From assembly GCF_022965805.1 (NCBI RefSeq), contig NC_133101.1, forward strand, positions 50,920,342-50,984,341: 64,000 nt of DNA, written 5' to 3'. A model generated the notes under the pieces. It searched no databases, was not told the DNA's origin, and saw only the letters and a list, made by a program, of their open reading frames with translations. Below, in pieces: positions 54,741 to 64,000 of the stretch. A program made the position numbers and the translations under genes. The first letter of the stretch is position 1, and every line of letters begins with the position of its first letter. Source of the DNA: Primulina eburnea (Eukaryota > Streptophyta > Magnoliopsida > Lamiales > Gesneriaceae).

Positions 54741-57490
54741 AGTAACGTACTTTTTACTACTTAAAAATTGCGGAAAAATTAAAAATTTTCTTAAATAAAA
54801 GGCGAACCTTTAAAATTCGATAAAATAAACTGTAAGTCCCAAAAGTAGTGACAACAAAAGATCTAAAATAAAGTTTGACAAAATTAGTTGTTTAAAATCT
54901 CACAACCAGTAGCGTGAAATCATAGTATGTTGGACATTCATAAAAACTTAAAATATGGCGGCCCTCAGGTTTAGCCTCCCGCTCAGTTCAATCCAGCTCA
55001 CTGGTCCGCACCCCTGGTCTCATCACATGCATCCTCACCTGCATCGATCAAGTCTAGTGAGTCTAAAGACTTAACACGTATAAACTGGAAGTAGCGAGTA
55101 ATACGTAATAAAACCACATACAACCTTAAAATAGAACGTACATACTGAAACTTGAACTTGCAAATAAACTTGAACATACGTACATAACATAGACGTGCCA
55201 TAACGTGAAAACTTCTCATAAACATGCTTGCATACTTGTACATACATAACTTCATTATTTTGCGTAGAGGCATGTTTCAAAACAAGTGACCCATAACATA
55301 AATCGCCTGATCAGACTAAACCACAGTACTGGGCTGACAGGGAAAAATCCATTGCCACATACATGATATCAGCGTTCATGATTTAACGGGTGGATTGGTC
55401 CCCGTTTATGCTTTAACGCTTTCCAATCCTGATATAAACACGTTCATACTTTAACGGGGTGGATTGGTCCCTGGTCAAGCTTTACCGCTTTCCAATCCCA
55501 TACATAAATTGGTCACAAGATATTTAGCATACCTAAAAAACTTGAAATATTTTCTTTGCACGTCGAACATACTTACTTGGCGTTGAGGGATTCGTTGGAT
55601 TTCGCTTGGCGCTACTGCTGCACATACTAACATGAATATCAACACTTAACTTGCATGCTTAGACGTAGGTACGCGCACTCACCACCAAAGTAAATAAATG
55701 GCTTATGACATTCTAGATCGCTCGGGACTTGACCTCGTTTAATCGTACTAACCATGACATCAAACCCCAAAACAAACTCTAAGATGACGTGTGAACGTTT
55801 CCCAACCACAAAAGACATGAACTCACTATTTGAATTTGAAAAGAAGGGGAAACCAAATATTCGGACAGAAGGAGTGGCGCTCGGGCGGTAAGAAATTACC
55901 GCTCGGGCGTGCTAAAAAAAATAAATGCTCTACAGTGAGGGTGGCCCTCAGACGGTAAAATGTCACCGCTCGGGCGCCGAGTTTTCTAAAGCTCTACTCT
56001 CGGACAGAATGAGTGGCGCTCAGGCGGTAAGAAATTACCGCTCGGGCGCCGAATGTACTGTACTCGCAATTCGCCTCTTAATACCCTTAACCAAAAAATA
56101 AGATTCGTGAACCAGTCCATCGAGACTCATCCTAGGGCACTATGACACTGAATCGACTCCATAAAAGGTCCCAAACATTCCCAAAGAAACAACACACCAC
56201 ACGCAACGCAATAAAACCCATAAACTCAAATTTTAACGCCAAAATAGTTTTCACGACTACTCGTTCTCCCAATGCCTAAAGACGCGAAAAAAAATGTTAA
56301 TGACCTTCCCAACATCATTAACCATATACCTAATTGCAGGAGTGATCACCCATCAATCCCAACAAAGCCTACAACCACATAACTTCAAGAACGCATCAAT
56401 ATCATAATTTTCAGAAAACATAGTTTGAGCAGTCTCACGAAAAACATCATAACTCACTCAATTGGTATCCAAATATTTCTAGTTTACTGTCAAATCGAAG
56501 GTATCAAAAAGTTATACGATTTTTGTGTTGAAACGTTTCTCAGAATCACGACCGAAAAATTGCAGTTTCGAAATTGACATCAACAACGTGATTTGAGATC
56601 CCAAAATGGTTTCAAAAGTGATCCAAACATAATTGCTCAAACTTCTACACATCACACATGGATTTTCTCGCATAAAAACATCGCAACACATAATATTACT
56701 TGATCGACGTAGGAAAAATAGAATATACATACCTTTAAATCTTTAACGTTACCGAACGACGACACCGAAGCGAGAGAAAGATGCGAGGTTGCTCCGGACG
56801 AACATTGCATGATTTGCTTGCAATAAAATCACCGAAAACTGCTGAAATTCTTTGAAGGGAGGAGCGGCCGCTGAGTTTCTCAAGAACCCTAGGTTTTCTC
56901 TTTTTTCAAAAATCTGAAATAAAATGTGCAGGTGTGTGTTGTGTGTTTTGGTGTGTGTTGTGTGTTTTGGTGGTGTGTAAAAATGTGTAAGTGTAACGTG
57001 TGTGAGTGAGTAACTAGGAGAAAAATTGCTTAATTAAATAATTAATCAAGCCATTTAAAATGTTAAACCAAATAACAAGCTAATAAAAATGGTAAAGTAA
57101 TACCTAATTTACTAAAATCCTCTAATTTAAAATAAAACACACTATTGCTAATTTTTAAAAATTTTAAAATCACCTAATAATTAAATTAGGATTTAAAATG
57201 CTAAAATTTAATAAATTATTTAAAATGTCCCAACCTCAACTTAAAATAAGATACAAAATTTAAAAATTGCCAAACTCGTCACCGGTCTCTATTCCTCGAT
57301 CCCGTCTCGAATAATCACCTGAAACATGAAACTCGAAACACATTTTAACGTGCATCACATAAAGATAAATAATTTAAAATAATGCATTTAAATAAATCAT
57401 GCATGGCTAAAAATCATTTTAAATTTAAATAAATGCTTTAATAATTAAGTAATTGCATGGGTTATACGTGTACTGAATTTGGGCACTACA
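54741..57490 (-). repeat. Gypsy-B 5' LTR
   Basis: 2.75 kb; minus-strand start TGTAGTGCCCAAATTC at 57490. The 3' boundary is blurred: it reads ..GTACGTTACTTTATAG rather than GTTACA. It has the conserved LTR core at 55031-55077 and three GCTCGGGCGGTAA-type palindromes at 55872-56050. The leader-like 'aaccctaggttttctc' lies near 56884. The open frames on either strand are not genes. Confidence 0.88.
55872..56050. repeat. GC-rich palindromic array, GCTCGGGCGGTAA type (5' LTR)
   Basis: Three units of about 60 bp with 'gtggcgctcgggcggtaaga' or variants, 'aattaccgctcgggcg' and a spacer with 'agctctactctcggacag'. Each unit folds on itself around 'aaat'. The middle unit is mutated ('ccctcagacggtaaaatgtc'). 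Confidence 0.85.
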
Positions 57491-57747
57491 GATTCATTGC
57501 AAAAGAATCACCAATATTTTGTGATAATACTAGCACGATTGCAACTACATACAATCAAGTTCTTCACTCTAGGACCAAGCACATCGATGTCAGGCATCAC
57601 TTCATTAGAGATCATGCTCTGAAGAAAGCAATAAGGCTAGAATACATACCAACTGAACAACAAGAAGCTGACATCTTCACCAAACCGTTACCAGAGACTA
57701 AGTTTTATCATTTTCACAATATTCTTGGTTTAATTGATCTGTCTTAA
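57491..57747 (+). pseudogene. Copia-3 RNase H, last part
   Basis: Directly continues 36848-37216 after Gypsy-B: '(GF)IAKESPIFCDNTS', 'HSRTKHIDVRHHFIRDHALK', 'RLEYIPTEQQEADIFTKPLP' and the pol stop TAA at 57745-57747. This piece is open and well conserved. Codons upstream of 57491 in the same frame belong to the Gypsy-B LTR. Confidence 0.9.
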
Positions 57748-58015
57748 TTATATCAATGATAATGTTGTTATGTCAGTTTTTGTTAATTTTTATTTAGTCA
57801 AATATCAGTTAATATTTATTCAGTTAGCCATTATCAGTTAATTAACTGTTTGTCAACTGATATCAGTTCATATGCAAATAAGGAAATAGCAAAGAATCGA
57901 AACAATAATTTTATAAATAAAATCTTTCACATATTACACGATTCAGTTCCCTTTTTACGGCATCTTTCCAAAGTAAAATCCAATCAGACAATGCTTTACA
58001 GGAAATTCTTATGTA

Positions 58016-58032
58016 GTTTTTCTCTCTCGCAG
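58016..58032 (+). promoter_or_regulatory. Candidate splice acceptors before the copia-3 extra ORF
   Basis: 'tttttctctctcgcag' ends at 58032 and 'atgctttacag|gaaat' ends at 58001. The second has a counterpart in copia-4 at the same place ('ttttagcag|gaaat' on the minus strand near 43607). Acceptors here would allow the extra ORF to be translated from a spliced RNA. Confidence 0.4.
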
Positions 58033-60797
58033 ATAACCAATCTTTCAGCGCAAATCAAGTTCCAGCGTACATGCTGAATAGACGCAATGGCAATTGATTT
58101 TGATTCATTTATGTTTGTCCAGGACATGGATATCAAGAATGTGTTTCTCAAACTGGAGGTTGCTGGACTGAAAACATTTCTGGGACTGTCTTCCCAATAA
58201 ATTTATCTAAAAGAGACTCAGGATCTCTATGCCAATGGATTTATCTCTGCTGACGGCAACATCACTACCACCATCAACAATCAGTTGCTGATAATCGAAG
58301 AAGACTCTTTCAGCAACATCTTTCAGCTGCCTACTGATGGACTGGAAATATTTCTGATGTGAAAACATCTGATGTCAAGGAGATGCAGACTCTCCTATCT
58401 GCTGATGGACGGAAAATCAAAGTTTCCGATCCCAAGAAAGAACTGAATCCAGAAATCCAGTTACTGGCTGACATCGTGGCCAAAGGGCTACTCGCCTAAG
58501 CAGGATCTTTTGCTGCTCTCACACTGGAAAAATTTCAAGTCATGACTGTTGTCATGGCTGGAAAATACTGCAATGGAAAGGTGTAATCTTCAACCTTCTC
58601 AAAAACATGTTCCAGTCATCGAAACAATCAAAGGGATTGCAGTGCCGTTCAGTTATTTGCTGAAAATCAAGGTCTTGGCGGGTGACTCCTCTGAGAGGTC
58701 ATCCAAGTTCAAGATTTTAAATTGTGAAAAATGTTCAGCTGTGAAGCTCAAGCTGGACATCTCTCCCGAATAGTTCATTAAGGTGAAAAAGGAGATTTGG
58801 CGCATGAGGCTCCCAAATCAGTCAAGAAAGCCAAGAAAACAGTTCAGAAGAGGACAATCAAACGCAAACTAATTGCAGTGAAATTGAGAAGACTCCCTCT
58901 CCTAAAATCGTAAAGAAGTCCAGAACTCTCAAGACGAATCCAACAATTGTTCTGACCACCATCCCAACTGACAGGCTAATAATATCTGGAGCTGAACAGC
59001 CGATCAAGGCTACTTTTTTGAGAGAAATACCAGTTGAATCTTCAACTGAAAATCAGTTACCTCCTGCTGCTGCTCAACACAAGAAGACTATCATCGAATC
59101 TGGTGATAAGAAGAAACTTGCTGGAGTTAAAGCTCCATTGATCACTATCTCTGGCCCAACTATTTTGCCGTTTGCCAGACCCAAAGGGATAGTGATTAGA
59201 GAAATGATTGATGCAACTAGATCAGGACTGAGTATTCCTCATGTTCTGTCTGACTCAAAGGGAAAGGCCAAGATAACAGAAGAGCCCAGACCTACAAACA
59301 CAATTCAAGCTCATATTGACCTAATCTGGAAAGAGGTCAACGAGTTTTCTAAGAATAAGCCAGGAATGCAGTGTTTGCCAGAAAACTACAGAAGAAATCA
59401 GTTTTGAAGAAATTTATTGCCCTGGAAACTATAGTCCTTAAAATGGTCAAAGCGGCTTCAGTTGTTTAAGCCTTGTAGAGGAAGAAGTACTTATTTGATC
59501 AAGTACGTGCAAAGAAGTTAAGACAAATGATTGTTGAGCTACGCCAAAATTATGATCCCAGCAATCCAACTGCCATTAATGACAAAGCAGTTCATGATCA
59601 ACTGGACTCGAATCTTTTATCACTATATATGGAGATTAAACATTGAGAACTGGATCAAGAACTGACTATTCAAGTAGATTCCCATCAGAAGAGGAAGCGG
59701 AACAATCAGTTCAACCACAAAAGCCATCCCAAGAACCAGTTGCTTAATCTTCTGAGCAAGGAACCGTTTCTTCCTCAAAAGATGCGCAACTGTCAACTTC
59801 TGCTCCTCAATCCTCAACTTCAGAACTTCAACTATATACCGATGCTGAATTATCTTTGGCGAACATCGAAGAATTTATTAAATCAGTTGTCACTGATATT
59901 CAGCTGATTACTACAGAAGCAGTTGAAGAACATATCGCAACTGAAGAACCAGCCTCACATGAAATTCTTCACATAAGCAGTCGACTTCCACGACTGAACA
60001 TGCAGTTTTCACAGAAAATAAAAAGCTAGTTCAGTCATCTCCCATGACTGAACAAATCGTTCTAAAAATAACTGAAGAGGCTCAGCCTTACTTGATACAA
60101 TATGAAGAGGTGCCAGCTGAAAATCCAACTAAAGTTTCAGTTGTTCAAACAACTGAAAAACCAATTTCTGAATCAGCTGAGCAACCAACTAAAGAACAAA
60201 CTATTGTTTCAGCTGATCAATAAACTACAGAGCCTTCAAGTTCCACTGTTGTCCCGAATCTCTCTTCTCGTCCATAGCTTCAGCAGGAAGCTATATCAGA
60301 CGATATTCCAGAAATGGTTAGTCTTGAAACTGAAACAACTGACAGGGCCTTGTTGATCTTTAATCAAGAAAACAGGGAGCGGGAACCAGAAACCTCTGGA
60401 GCCATGTCTCCGGGTATATCAATAGAAATTGAATCTATGTTCGAAGAAATTCAGACCATTCAGACCAACCTTGTTAGTGTAATGACTTCCATTTCTGACA
60501 TCAATTCAACCCAATTTCTGCATACTATGAAGCTCGAATCTGCAAAGGAATACACTATGGGAAGACTACATCAAATCACAAAGGATGTAACTTCACTATT
60601 TGTCAAAATGGATGAACTTAGAAAGAGAGAGCGTAAGTTGAAGCACACTTCCAAAATCAAGCATTGTTCTCAAGACGGCTTGATTTTTGGAAAACACTGT
60701 CCCAAAAAAAAAACTTCATTTGCTGCAAGAAATTCTGATGGATGCAGTATCATACCTCTCCTCGGATGTTCATATATTATCCAAAAGGTTAATGAGT

Positions 60798-60818
60798 TTG
60801 ACAAAAAGGGGGAAGAAG
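60798..60818 (+). other. Internal polypurine tract in the extra ORF of copia-3
   Basis: 'tttgacaaaaagggggaag' lies 160 bp before the 3' LTR, within the C-terminal codons of the extra ORF. The same core is at 40947-40967 of copia-4 (minus strand). The tract directly at the LTR (60961-60977, 'caacaaaaaagaattaat') is weaker. Confidence 0.55.
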
Positions 60819-60977
60819 AAGGAAAAGATCAGCTGGATAAGAAATAGAAGATATTTGGTGGATTTTGATGATTATTTACGAATATGTACATTGAAGGAGT
60901 TGTCAATAAAAGTTCAAAAAGTTCAGTTGATCAGTTCATATTTTCTAAGTTTTGTCAAACAACAAAAAAGAATTAAT

Positions 60978-61987
60978 TGTTGGAAACTGAATTTCTGATG
61001 TTTGACAAACTGAAAGATTAATAGATTGAACTAAATGATCAAGAAGATTGATAGAAAGTGATCTAAAATACGCAAACTATCGGTTGCCCATAATTGAATA
61101 TTAATACACAGATTTTCAAAGGAAACTGGACTAACAAACTGAACTACGCAGACAACTGACTGATCAGTTGGAACTAATCAGTTACTACAATCAGTTGTAA
61201 GCTTATCAACTACATCCTATCAGCTGATCTTTCAGCAGTACATGTCATCAGTTAAGGAAAAAGACATTCAACCGAAAACTAACTGAAAGTCAGAAGAATG
61301 TTGACGTGGAAAATATTAGATAGAAAGTCTGAAATCACATTCAATATTACCGTTGGAGGTAAACCCTATAAATAGCAGAGAAGAGCAGCTGAGAAACAAG
61401 GATACTAAATCAACCCGATCGATATACTATTCTATCAAATAAGTTGTTACTCTGCTGAAAAATCTTTGTAAATTTCAAAGCTCGCTCTTATTTTATACAT
61501 TCATAGCATTCAAGGCTATACTTCGAGCTTACAAGTACAGACTGTTATTATTATCATACTTGATCTTGAAAAGATCAATTGTGCTAAATTATTTCAGTTC
61601 AATTGAGAACTGTAAACTGGTTCGTAACTAAGAGTTTCAGTTTGGCATTGTTAAGTCCAAAACTGAAGTTGGTCTGTACAACTCTTTGTATTGATCAAAG
61701 TCTTTTAGTGAATATCATATCTTTGTGATAGAAGGGGTGACGTATGAGTGTTTGAAATCTCCGAACATCTATAAAATCTTGTGTCCTATTATTTAAGTTT
61801 TATTCTATCTATCAGTCAGTTTATTTCCGCACTTTTATTGTTAATTGATTGATACCGACTTACAAGATTTTCGAGTATCAGTTTATCACTAAACTAACTC
61901 ATAAAAAGAGAAAATGTTGTGAAAATTGTTAGTGTTCATTCAAACCCCCCCTTTTAAACACTCCTTCACCTTTACCCGTTACTATCA
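60978..61987 (+). repeat. Copia-3 3' LTR
   Basis: Begins TGTTGGAAACTGAATTTC and ends CCGTTACTATCA next to CCAAC. It is 1010 bp, against 1079 for the 5' LTR, mainly through loss of the block at 30053-30118. It keeps the TATAAATA at about 61367. No ORF of interest inside. Confidence 0.93.
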
Positions 61988-61992
61988 CCAAC

Positions 61993-62969
61993 AAATCCAA
62001 AAGGGGTGCCTAGTGACTAAATTGTGTATCTGCAAGAATCGGACTTTAATATATGAGCATAAACTGACCCTGAAATGTTTTCACAAGACATAAGTTGTGG
62101 TGAATTGAAATTATGGTATGATGCCATGAATGAAAAAATGAATTCGATGGAATCAAATCAAGTATGTGATCTTGTTCAGTTGCTTATTGGTACGAGGACT
62201 TAGATGTAAGTGGGTCTTCGAAACAAAGAAATGCTAATTGGATAACATTGAAAGATATAAAGTAAGACCCGTTGCTAAGAAATTCAATCAAAGGGAAGGA
62301 ATCGACTGTAATGAGACCTTTTCTATTGTGTCTAAGATATATTCTCTTTGAATAATTATGGTATTAATTGCACACTTTGACCTCGAGTTGCAACAAATGG
62401 ATGTGAAAATTGCATCTCTCAATAATGATTTAAAGAAAGATGTTTACATGAAACAACCAGAAGGATTTTCCTCTAGTAATGGTGAGTAATTGATGTGCAA
62501 GCTTAAAAAAATCTATGTATGGATTGAAACAAGCCTCCCGTCAGTAGTATCTAAAATTTCATGATGCTATCTCTCTATTTGGTTTCATAGAGAACATTGT
62601 GGATCAATCTATATACGAGAAGGTCAGTGGGGAGTAAAATTTGTTTCCTTATCCTATATCTTGATGATATACTACTTGCAACTAATGATAAGGGACTACT
62701 GTACGACGTGAATCAATTTCTATTTAAAAACTTTGATGGTGGATATGACTGATGCATCTTATACCATTGGCATCAAAGTGCAAAGAGATAGATCTCAAGG
62801 GATCTTAGGATTGTCTCAAGAGAGCTATATCAACAAAGTTTTGGATAGATTCAAGATGAAGAATTATTCACCATGTTCGGCTCCTGCAGTGAACGGCGAA
62901 AAATTTAATTTGGATCAATTCCCAAAGAATGAATTTGAAAAAATAAATAAATAAATAAAGAACATTCCT
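61993..62969 (+). pseudogene. Copia-2 reverse transcriptase
   Basis: After 'KSKRGA' (61990-62010) the sequence jumps to the region before RT, so integrase is deleted. RT then follows in several frames: 'WYDAMNEKMNSME', 'IGTRT..CKWVFETKKC', 'FNQREGIDCNETFS', 'HFDLELQQMDVKIASLNND', 'VYMKQPEGF', then 'ILYLDDILLATNDKGLL' (about 62655-62695) with both Asp of the active site. An open stretch, 62733-62954, has 'ASYTIGIKVQRDRSQGILGL'. It ends at 'IPYASVV' (about 62960-62985), before RNase H. Non-functional. Confidence 0.82.
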
Positions 62970-63460
62970 TATGCTTCTGTTGTTACATACATTTAAGAAA
63001 TATGGATATGATATTTATAAGGAATGTAAACAAACACTAAAATTGCATATTTCAAATATTTTTTGTAGAGTTAGTTTGACAACTGATTTTTGAACTAATT
63101 TGAAATATGAATTTTATCTTGTTGTTACATGTTATTTGATTGATGAAACTTGAACTATGAAAAAAGAATTTTAGTACTAGATCAGTTAGAATCGTCACAC
63201 AACATATACAATATAACTATTTTTGTTTTAAATGTTGTTATAAAATAAAATAATGTTGCTCACATTTGAAAATGCAAGTGTCAATACTCTTGCGATTATA
63301 TACATTAAATGTTAATTAAAACCGATTTTATATGGTAATTTACTTCATTTTATATTGCATGTCATATTATTAACTTATTTGTTAAATGTGTATGCGATGA
63401 ATATATTTCTACTATAATAGAAAAATTCAAAGTATGTGAGAAATTATTATGTAAAGAAGA
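62970..63460. other. AT-rich stretch with no recognisable feature
   Basis: Follows the abrupt end of copia-2 RT after 'IPYASVV'. I see no gene, LTR end or inverted repeat in it. It may be another insertion or the start of older flanking DNA. Confidence 0.4.
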
Positions 63461-63918
63461 TATTGGAATTTATAGGTTTCTGAGTTTGACAAACAAAACA
63501 ATTATAGAACTGAAGACAAAACTGAACGGGCGTAACTAAGAAGTCGTAACTGAAAGGACACTCACTGGAATTAAATGGATTAATAACTGAAGTTAATAAG
63601 CTAAAGTTCTTATAAGAATAATTAAGTCTTGAAGCTCAGTAAACAGATTAAAAATCAGAACTGAAGACTTCACAAAATTGAACTGAAAGACCTATCCAAC
63701 TGAGGTACTCAAACTAAGAAGACACCAGTTAGAACTGATGTAGTCCAGCAGAACTGACCAGTCAACTAGTTTGAATCCTGATCAGTTGGTCACGTCATCT
63801 GCTGTATTTTGAAATACTCAGCAGACAAACTGAAATTTCGTACTGAAGCAGAACAGATGAAACAGAACAGTCTGATACACCGACTTCTGTCAGAATAAAT
63901 TCGTCTACATGGACTAGA
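63461..63918 (+). repeat. Sirevirus-type LTR fragment
   Basis: Starts 'tattggaatttataggtttc' followed by 'gagtttgacaaac', which resembles the TGTTGGAAACTGAATTTC...GTTTGACAAAC start of the copia-3 LTR. It has the same density of 'aactga/tcagtt' words. It is cut at 63919 by another LTR. Confidence 0.6.
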
Positions 63919-64000
63919 TGTAACGCCCCGAAAATTTAAATGTCCACGCAAACCACATGCATGCATTTATTCCTTGTGTATTTCAATTAATTGTTTTAAT
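63919..64000 (+). mobile_element. Start of a gypsy-type LTR, continuing beyond the window
   Basis: TGTAACGCCCCGAAAATTTAAA and 'ccacatgcatgcattta' match the start of the solo LTR at 46763. The insertion into a Sirevirus-type LTR is visible on one side only, so the target duplication cannot be checked. Confidence 0.85.

Larger units (their letters stand above)
37217..57490 (-). mobile_element. Gypsy-B: Ty3/gypsy (Tekay/Del-like chromovirus) element, full ends
   Basis: Target duplication GATTC at 37212-37216 and 57491-57495. The minus-strand 5' LTR is 54741-57490. The 3' LTR is 37217-39735 plus 46341-46553, split by copia-4. On the minus strand gag (54503-53510), protease, RT, RNase H, integrase and a chromodomain-like end follow in order, with the solo LTR 46763-50225 in the last part. 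The purine tract AGTAGGGGAGGAAC (46554-46567) precedes the 3' LTR. Next to the 5' LTR the primer site is degraded to TTGGTATCATATCC (54721-54735). The chromodomain-like C-terminus and the long LTRs suggest the Tekay/Del branch, from memory of that clade. Confidence 0.92.
57748..60850 (+). pseudogene. Copia-3 extra ORF (Sirevirus additional / env-like region)
   Basis: Between the pol stop and the 3' LTR several plus-strand frames align with the extra ORF of copia-4. An N-terminal part ('KNVFLKLEVAGLKTFLG', 58135-58190) follows a splice-acceptor-like site. Then come 'FISADGNITTTINNQLLIIE' (58228-58300), 'SYLLKIKVLAGDSSERSSKF' (58654-58715), a proline- and lysine-rich middle, a long acidic and Gln/Thr-rich tail full of QLQ/TE words, and a coiled-coil-like C-terminus (60314-60847: 'FEEIQTIQTN...SISDINSTQF', 'LHQITKDVTS'). 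I find no signal peptide or membrane helix, so the env label is only positional. At least six stops or shifts. Confidence 0.65.
29737..61987 (+). mobile_element. Copia-3: Sirevirus-type Ty1/copia element, complete ends, heavily interrupted
   Basis: LTRs at 29737-30815 and 60978-61987 start TGTTGGAAA(C/G)TGAATTTC and end CTATCA. The flanks are the perfect target duplication CCAAC (29732-29736 and 61988-61992). The primer site TGGTATCAGAGC is at 30818-30829. The order is gag, protease, integrase, RT, RNase H, then an extra ORF before the 3' LTR, the layout of Sirevirus (SIRE/Maximus) elements with an env-like or additional ORF. A solo LTR (35447-36847) interrupts RT-RNase H and Gypsy-B (37217-57490) interrupts RNase H. 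Without these insertions the element is about 10.6 kb. All genes carry stops. Confidence 0.93.
15900..62969 (+). mobile_element. Copia-2: old Ty1/copia element, in three pieces, host of the nest
   Basis: Three plus-strand segments (15900-16295, 29195-29736, 61993-62969) are colinear with one copia polyprotein: gag, then protease/pre-integrase, then RT. Removing Gypsy-A (with one GATTG) and copia-3 (with one CCAAC) joins them. The second join restores 'KGKQTN' followed by 'KSKRGA', a continuous pre-integrase sequence. Most of integrase is deleted and no LTR was found. It ends at 62969 after 'IPYASVV' where an unknown sequence begins. It is the oldest identified layer here, full of stops. Confidence 0.8.

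Noticed and set aside
1..64000. tRNA, rRNA and small RNA genes
   Set aside because: I found no cloverleaf with A and B boxes and no rRNA. tRNA-like words such as TGGTATCAGAGC are retroelement primer sites.

Overview
The window is nuclear DNA of a flowering plant, probably a eudicot. It is AT-rich, with plant Ty1/copia and Ty3/gypsy retrotransposons, a hAT transposon, MITEs, and the first exon of a plant SAC-type phosphoinositide phosphatase gene. The style of the repeats suggests Lamiales, possibly Gesneriaceae, but that is a weak impression. There is no rRNA, CRISPR array or prokaryotic gene. The only host gene I can support is at the left edge, on the minus strand: coding exon 1 at 796-870, with a leader up to about 1250.

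1-3675 holds the host gene start, a compound TA/TG microsatellite, an unclassified repeat and two MITEs in tandem. 3676-14328 is a complete but decayed minus-strand copia element (copia-1; 5-bp target duplication ATTAT). It was split by a solo gypsy LTR (6478-11036, ATTTA), itself split by a solo LTR of another family (8429-10283, TATTT). 14334-15900 is unassigned.

From about 15.9 kb to 63 kb there is one deep nest. An old plus-strand copia (copia-2) survives as three pieces (15900-16295, 29195-29736, 61993-62969). Its first gap holds Gypsy-A (16296-29189, GATTG). Gypsy-A holds a solo LTR (18053-25643, CATGT/CATGC), which holds a hAT transposon (21138-24786, 8-bp AAAGACCT). Its second gap holds copia-3, a Sirevirus-type element (29737-61987, CCAAC). 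Copia-3 contains a solo LTR (35447-36847, ATAAC) and Gypsy-B (37217-57490, GATTC). Gypsy-B contains a rearranged Sirevirus-type element without gag-pol (copia-4, about 39736-46340) in its 3' LTR and a solo LTR (46763-50225, TGACA) in pol. The right edge has an unrecognised stretch, a Sirevirus-type LTR start (63461-63918) and the start of another gypsy-type LTR (63919-64000).

No element is intact. All retroelement genes carry stops, frameshifts, deletions or insertions, and the RT active sites of copia-3 (YVDI) and Gypsy-B (FLDE) are altered. The more unusual signals are: an antisense ORF in copia-4 with its own TATA box, across an ACGTG-rich spacer from the element's extra ORF; a splice-acceptor-like site conserved just before that extra ORF in copia-3 and copia-4; GC-rich palindrome arrays of three unrelated sequences inside LTRs; a conserved short core in six gypsy LTRs; and very many ACTGA/TCAGT motifs throughout the Sirevirus-type elements.
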